7,051 nt of DNA from Candidatus Moranbacteria bacterium UBA1302. Lineage in GTDB: Bacteria; Patescibacteriota; Minisyncoccia; Moranbacterales; UBA1568. Under the pieces are notes generated by a model, which saw nothing but the letters and a program-made list of their open reading frames with translations, did not search any database and was not told where the DNA came from. Shown in pieces: positions 6,179 to 7,051 of this stretch (its first letter is position 1; the number at the start of each line of letters is the position of its first letter). The position numbers and the translations under genes were made by a program. The stretch lies in NCBI GenBank assembly GCA_002307715.1, contig DBUA01000003.1:1-7051 (forward strand). The letters are read 5' to 3'.

Positions 6179-6219
6179 TCAGCATATCAAAGTCCTTTCC
6201 CACCCTATGGAGAACAGTC

Positions 6220-6426
6220 ATGTTGTCGTTTGAATTATCCCCACTCAAAATGAGTATCATCGCCGTAATGAATGATCTCGGACGGGTCAATATCCCTTTG
6301 GAACAACTCGCCCGTCGATTCAGTCTCTCTGATACGTCGATCAAAATGCACCTCTGTACCCTTGAAAAAAATGGGTACGTTGAAGCCAATGGCAATCTTT
6401 GGAGTCTCATCGACTACACGAAATGA
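6220..6426 (+). CDS. Very small winged-helix DNA-binding protein (predicted)
   Basis: 68 aa, beginning MLSFELSPLKMSIIAVMNDL. Residues about 11-63 fit a minimal winged helix-turn-helix: helix 1 (SIIAVMNDLG), helix 2 (PLEQLARRFS, 26-35), turn, recognition helix (DTSIKMHLCTLEKNG, 38-52) and a short wing (YVEANGNLWSLI, 53-64), as in MarR/DeoR-type repressor domains. There is no effector or dimerisation domain. ATG 6220 is chosen because GGAG at 6209-6212 is 7 nt upstream and the promoter at 6150-6178 starts RNA after the ATG at 6169, which otherwise has GGGAG 4 nt upstream and would add 17 residues. The open frame extends further back to 6076, but that crosses the preceding terminator. It may regulate itself or a neighbour; nothing in the sequence shows its target. 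Confidence 0.7.
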   Translation: MLSFELSPLKMSIIAVMNDLGRVNIPLEQLARRFSLSDTSIKMHLCTLEKNGYVEANGNLWSLIDYTK

Positions 6427-6439
6427 TTGTCGTGCCTCC

Positions 6440-6468
6440 TTGCATTCTGACAAACATAAGCATATACT
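6440..6468 (+). promoter_or_regulatory. Promoter of the untranslated transcription unit
   Basis: -35 TTGCAT (6440-6445), 17-nt spacer, -10 TATACT (6463-6468, 5 of 6). The predicted start is about 6474-6476. It lies 13 nt after the winged-helix stop codon and points towards the terminator at 6601-6629 with no good gene between them. Confidence 0.65.
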
Positions 6469-6474
6469 GAAGGT

Positions 6475-6629
6475 GCGAGGATTGGGGACATTTGGGAGTA
6501 CTGGTATCCGCCGGATGCCTCTTTGAAACAACGATTTCACCTTCTCCTACTCACCCCTCTCCTCGCTCTCCCTTCCGTCATCGACGGAACCGCCTATCGT
6601 AACGCCAGTCCCAAGACTCGGCGTTTTTT
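6475..6629 (+). ncRNA. Candidate structured small RNA, about 155 nt
   Basis: The unit is bounded by a promoter (6440-6468) and an intrinsic terminator (6601-6629). The predicted first bases GCGAGG (6475-6480) pair with CCTCGC (6561-6566), then GGGG (6484-6487) with CCCC (6554-6557) across a 3x3 internal loop, then GGAG (6495-6498) with CTCC (6544-6547). This rod encloses two hairpins, GGTATCC/GGATGCC (6503-6509/6513-6519, one G-U) and TGAAA/TTTCA (6524-6528/6535-6539). A third hairpin, CCGTC/GACGG (6575-6579/6583-6587), lies between the rod and the terminator. I find no 4.5S SRP, tmRNA or RNase P signature and cannot assign it to 6S RNA. The purine-rich 5' half and pyrimidine-rich 3' half make some pairing likely by chance. 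An alternative is a short coding unit from TTG 6523, but that frame runs through the terminator. Confidence 0.5.
6601..6629 (+). terminator. Intrinsic terminator of the candidate small RNA
   Basis: AACGCC (6601-6606) pairs with GGCGTT (6620-6625) and AGTC (6607-6610) with GACT (6615-6618), loop CCAA, with a single bulged C at 6619. T6624-T6629 gives the U tract. It faces the Nudix terminator 20 nt further on. Confidence 0.88.
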
Positions 6630-6639
6630 CTTTTGCCAC

Positions 6640-6670
6640 AAAAATACACTTGGAAGCTAAACTTCCAAGT
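6640..6670 (-). terminator. Intrinsic terminator of the Nudix gene
   Basis: ACTTGGAAG (6648-6656) and CTTCCAAGT (6662-6670) are a perfect 9-bp inverted repeat around a 5-nt loop. On the minus strand it is followed by GTATTTTTG and begins 7 nt after the Nudix TAA. The minus strand also has five T before the hairpin; these read as A on the plus strand, so it is mainly a minus-strand terminator. Confidence 0.8.
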
Positions 6671-6677
6671 AAAAAGA

Positions 6678-7051
6678 TTAAAATCCAAATTCACTATAGA
6701 ACTTCCCATTGTGGACGCATTCGAGCGCCTGACGGACATACGGGATGATATTTACTGGAAGCTCGCTCAATGAGTACCAAGAAAGATCATCACATTTGTG
6801 CGGTTCCATATTCTTCGGTTCACCCGACCACTTCTCGGCCACGAAAAACGCATCGACCCGCTCCGAGTCGATCGATTTCCGATGCATGATATGCGCCACG
6901 CGGACATCCTGCAATTCAAGTGTGATACCAATTTCTTCTTCAACCTCGCGCACCAGTGCTTCTGTAAACGTCTCACCAGCATCCACATGCCCTGCTGGCA
7001 GGCTATACTTACCGTCTTCATAGCCTGTATTGAACCGGCGGAGCAACAATA
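6678..7051 (-). CDS. Nudix hydrolase (5' end outside window)
   Basis: Nudix enzymes cleave nucleoside diphosphates linked to another group, often to clean up damaged or excess nucleotides in the cytoplasm. 123 codons are visible, starting LLLRRFNTGYEDGKYSLPAG; the true start is beyond the right edge, and the TTG at 7049 is an internal leucine codon rather than a likely start. The Nudix box is a complete match to GX5EX7REUXEEXGU: G20, E26, R34-E35, E38-E39 and G41 (visible numbering), with E38 and E39 as the expected metal ligands. The C-terminal part NMEPHKCDDLSWYSLSELP and the tail YSEFGF match a broad group of roughly 140-aa bacterial Nudix proteins with no fixed substrate, so I give no symbol. 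It is convergent with the plus-strand unit and ends at its own terminator. Confidence 0.96.
   Translation of the reverse strand, partial: LLLRRFNTGYEDGKYSLPAGHVDAGETFTEALVREVEEEIGITLELQDVRVAHIMHRKSIDSERVDAFFVAEKWSGEPKNMEPHKCDDLSWYSLSELPVNIIPYVRQALECVHNGKFYSEFGF

Noticed and set aside
6076..6219. Longer form of the winged-helix gene overlapping the 196-aa gene by ATGA
   Set aside because: The overlap looks like translational coupling, but the frame crosses a strong intrinsic terminator (6107-6134) and the added residues resemble no domain; a promoter and good ribosome-binding site support ATG 6220.
6475..6629. Assignment of the structured unit to 6S, 4.5S SRP, tmRNA or RNase P RNA
   Set aside because: No SRP tetraloop region, no tRNA-like end and no RNase P core are visible; the length is near 6S RNA, but I cannot identify the promoter-like central bubble with confidence.
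1..7051. CRISPR array, insertion sequence, integrase, toxin-antitoxin or phage genes
   Set aside because: I found no direct repeat series, no terminal inverted repeats around a transposase and no such protein motifs on either strand.
1..7051. Alternative genetic code (UGA as glycine, Gracilibacteria type)
   Set aside because: TGA occurs as a normal family-length stop in queA and others, and conserved glycines are coded by GGN.

Overview
The window reads as a compact stretch of chromosome from an uncultivated-type bacterium, most likely a member of the Candidate Phyla Radiation (Patescibacteria). The reasons are indirect. The CTP synthase has P-loop and GTVGEYEN-type variants that I associate from memory with CPR sequences. 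The tRNA-Ala does not encode its CCA end, genes are short with tight spacing, and GC content looks intermediate. All genes end at ordinary TAA, TAG or TGA stops, so there is no sign of the UGA recoding seen in Gracilibacteria. No phylogenetic computation was possible, so the placement is tentative.

Layout. From 1 to about 5208 everything is on the minus strand. Reading in the direction of transcription (right to left) there is a membrane-anchored L,D-transpeptidase (5208-4291) followed 26 nt later by a small three-helix membrane protein (4264-3929). Next come tRNA-Ala(CGC) (3854-3784) with its own promoter and terminator, and a secreted CapA/PGA_cap-type metallophosphatase (3677-2745) behind a perfect-consensus sigma70 promoter. 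After these come queA for tRNA queuosine modification (2627-1575), rplI for ribosomal protein bL9 (1435-992) and the first 294 codons of pyrG, CTP synthase (884 to beyond the left edge). Three units lie on the plus strand: a 196-aa protein of unknown family (5489-6079) closed by a strong terminator; a 68-aa predicted winged-helix protein (6220-6426); and a roughly 155-nt transcription unit (about 6475-6629) with promoter, terminator and extensive base pairing but no convincing reading frame. At the right edge a Nudix hydrolase runs in from outside on the minus strand (7051-6678) and ends at a terminator facing the plus-strand one.

How the parts work together. Most genes are single transcription units with their own promoter and terminator; the only likely operon is transpeptidase plus membrane protein. 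The left part is housekeeping (CTP synthesis, ribosome, tRNA modification, tRNA-Ala), the middle is cell envelope (peptidoglycan cross-linking, exported phosphatase-like enzyme), and the right part (5400-6670) is the least explained. The most interesting observations are the structured untranslated unit at 6440-6630, the orphan 196-aa protein with the tiny winged-helix gene beside it, and a recurring promoter style (TTGC at -35 with a TGn-extended -10).
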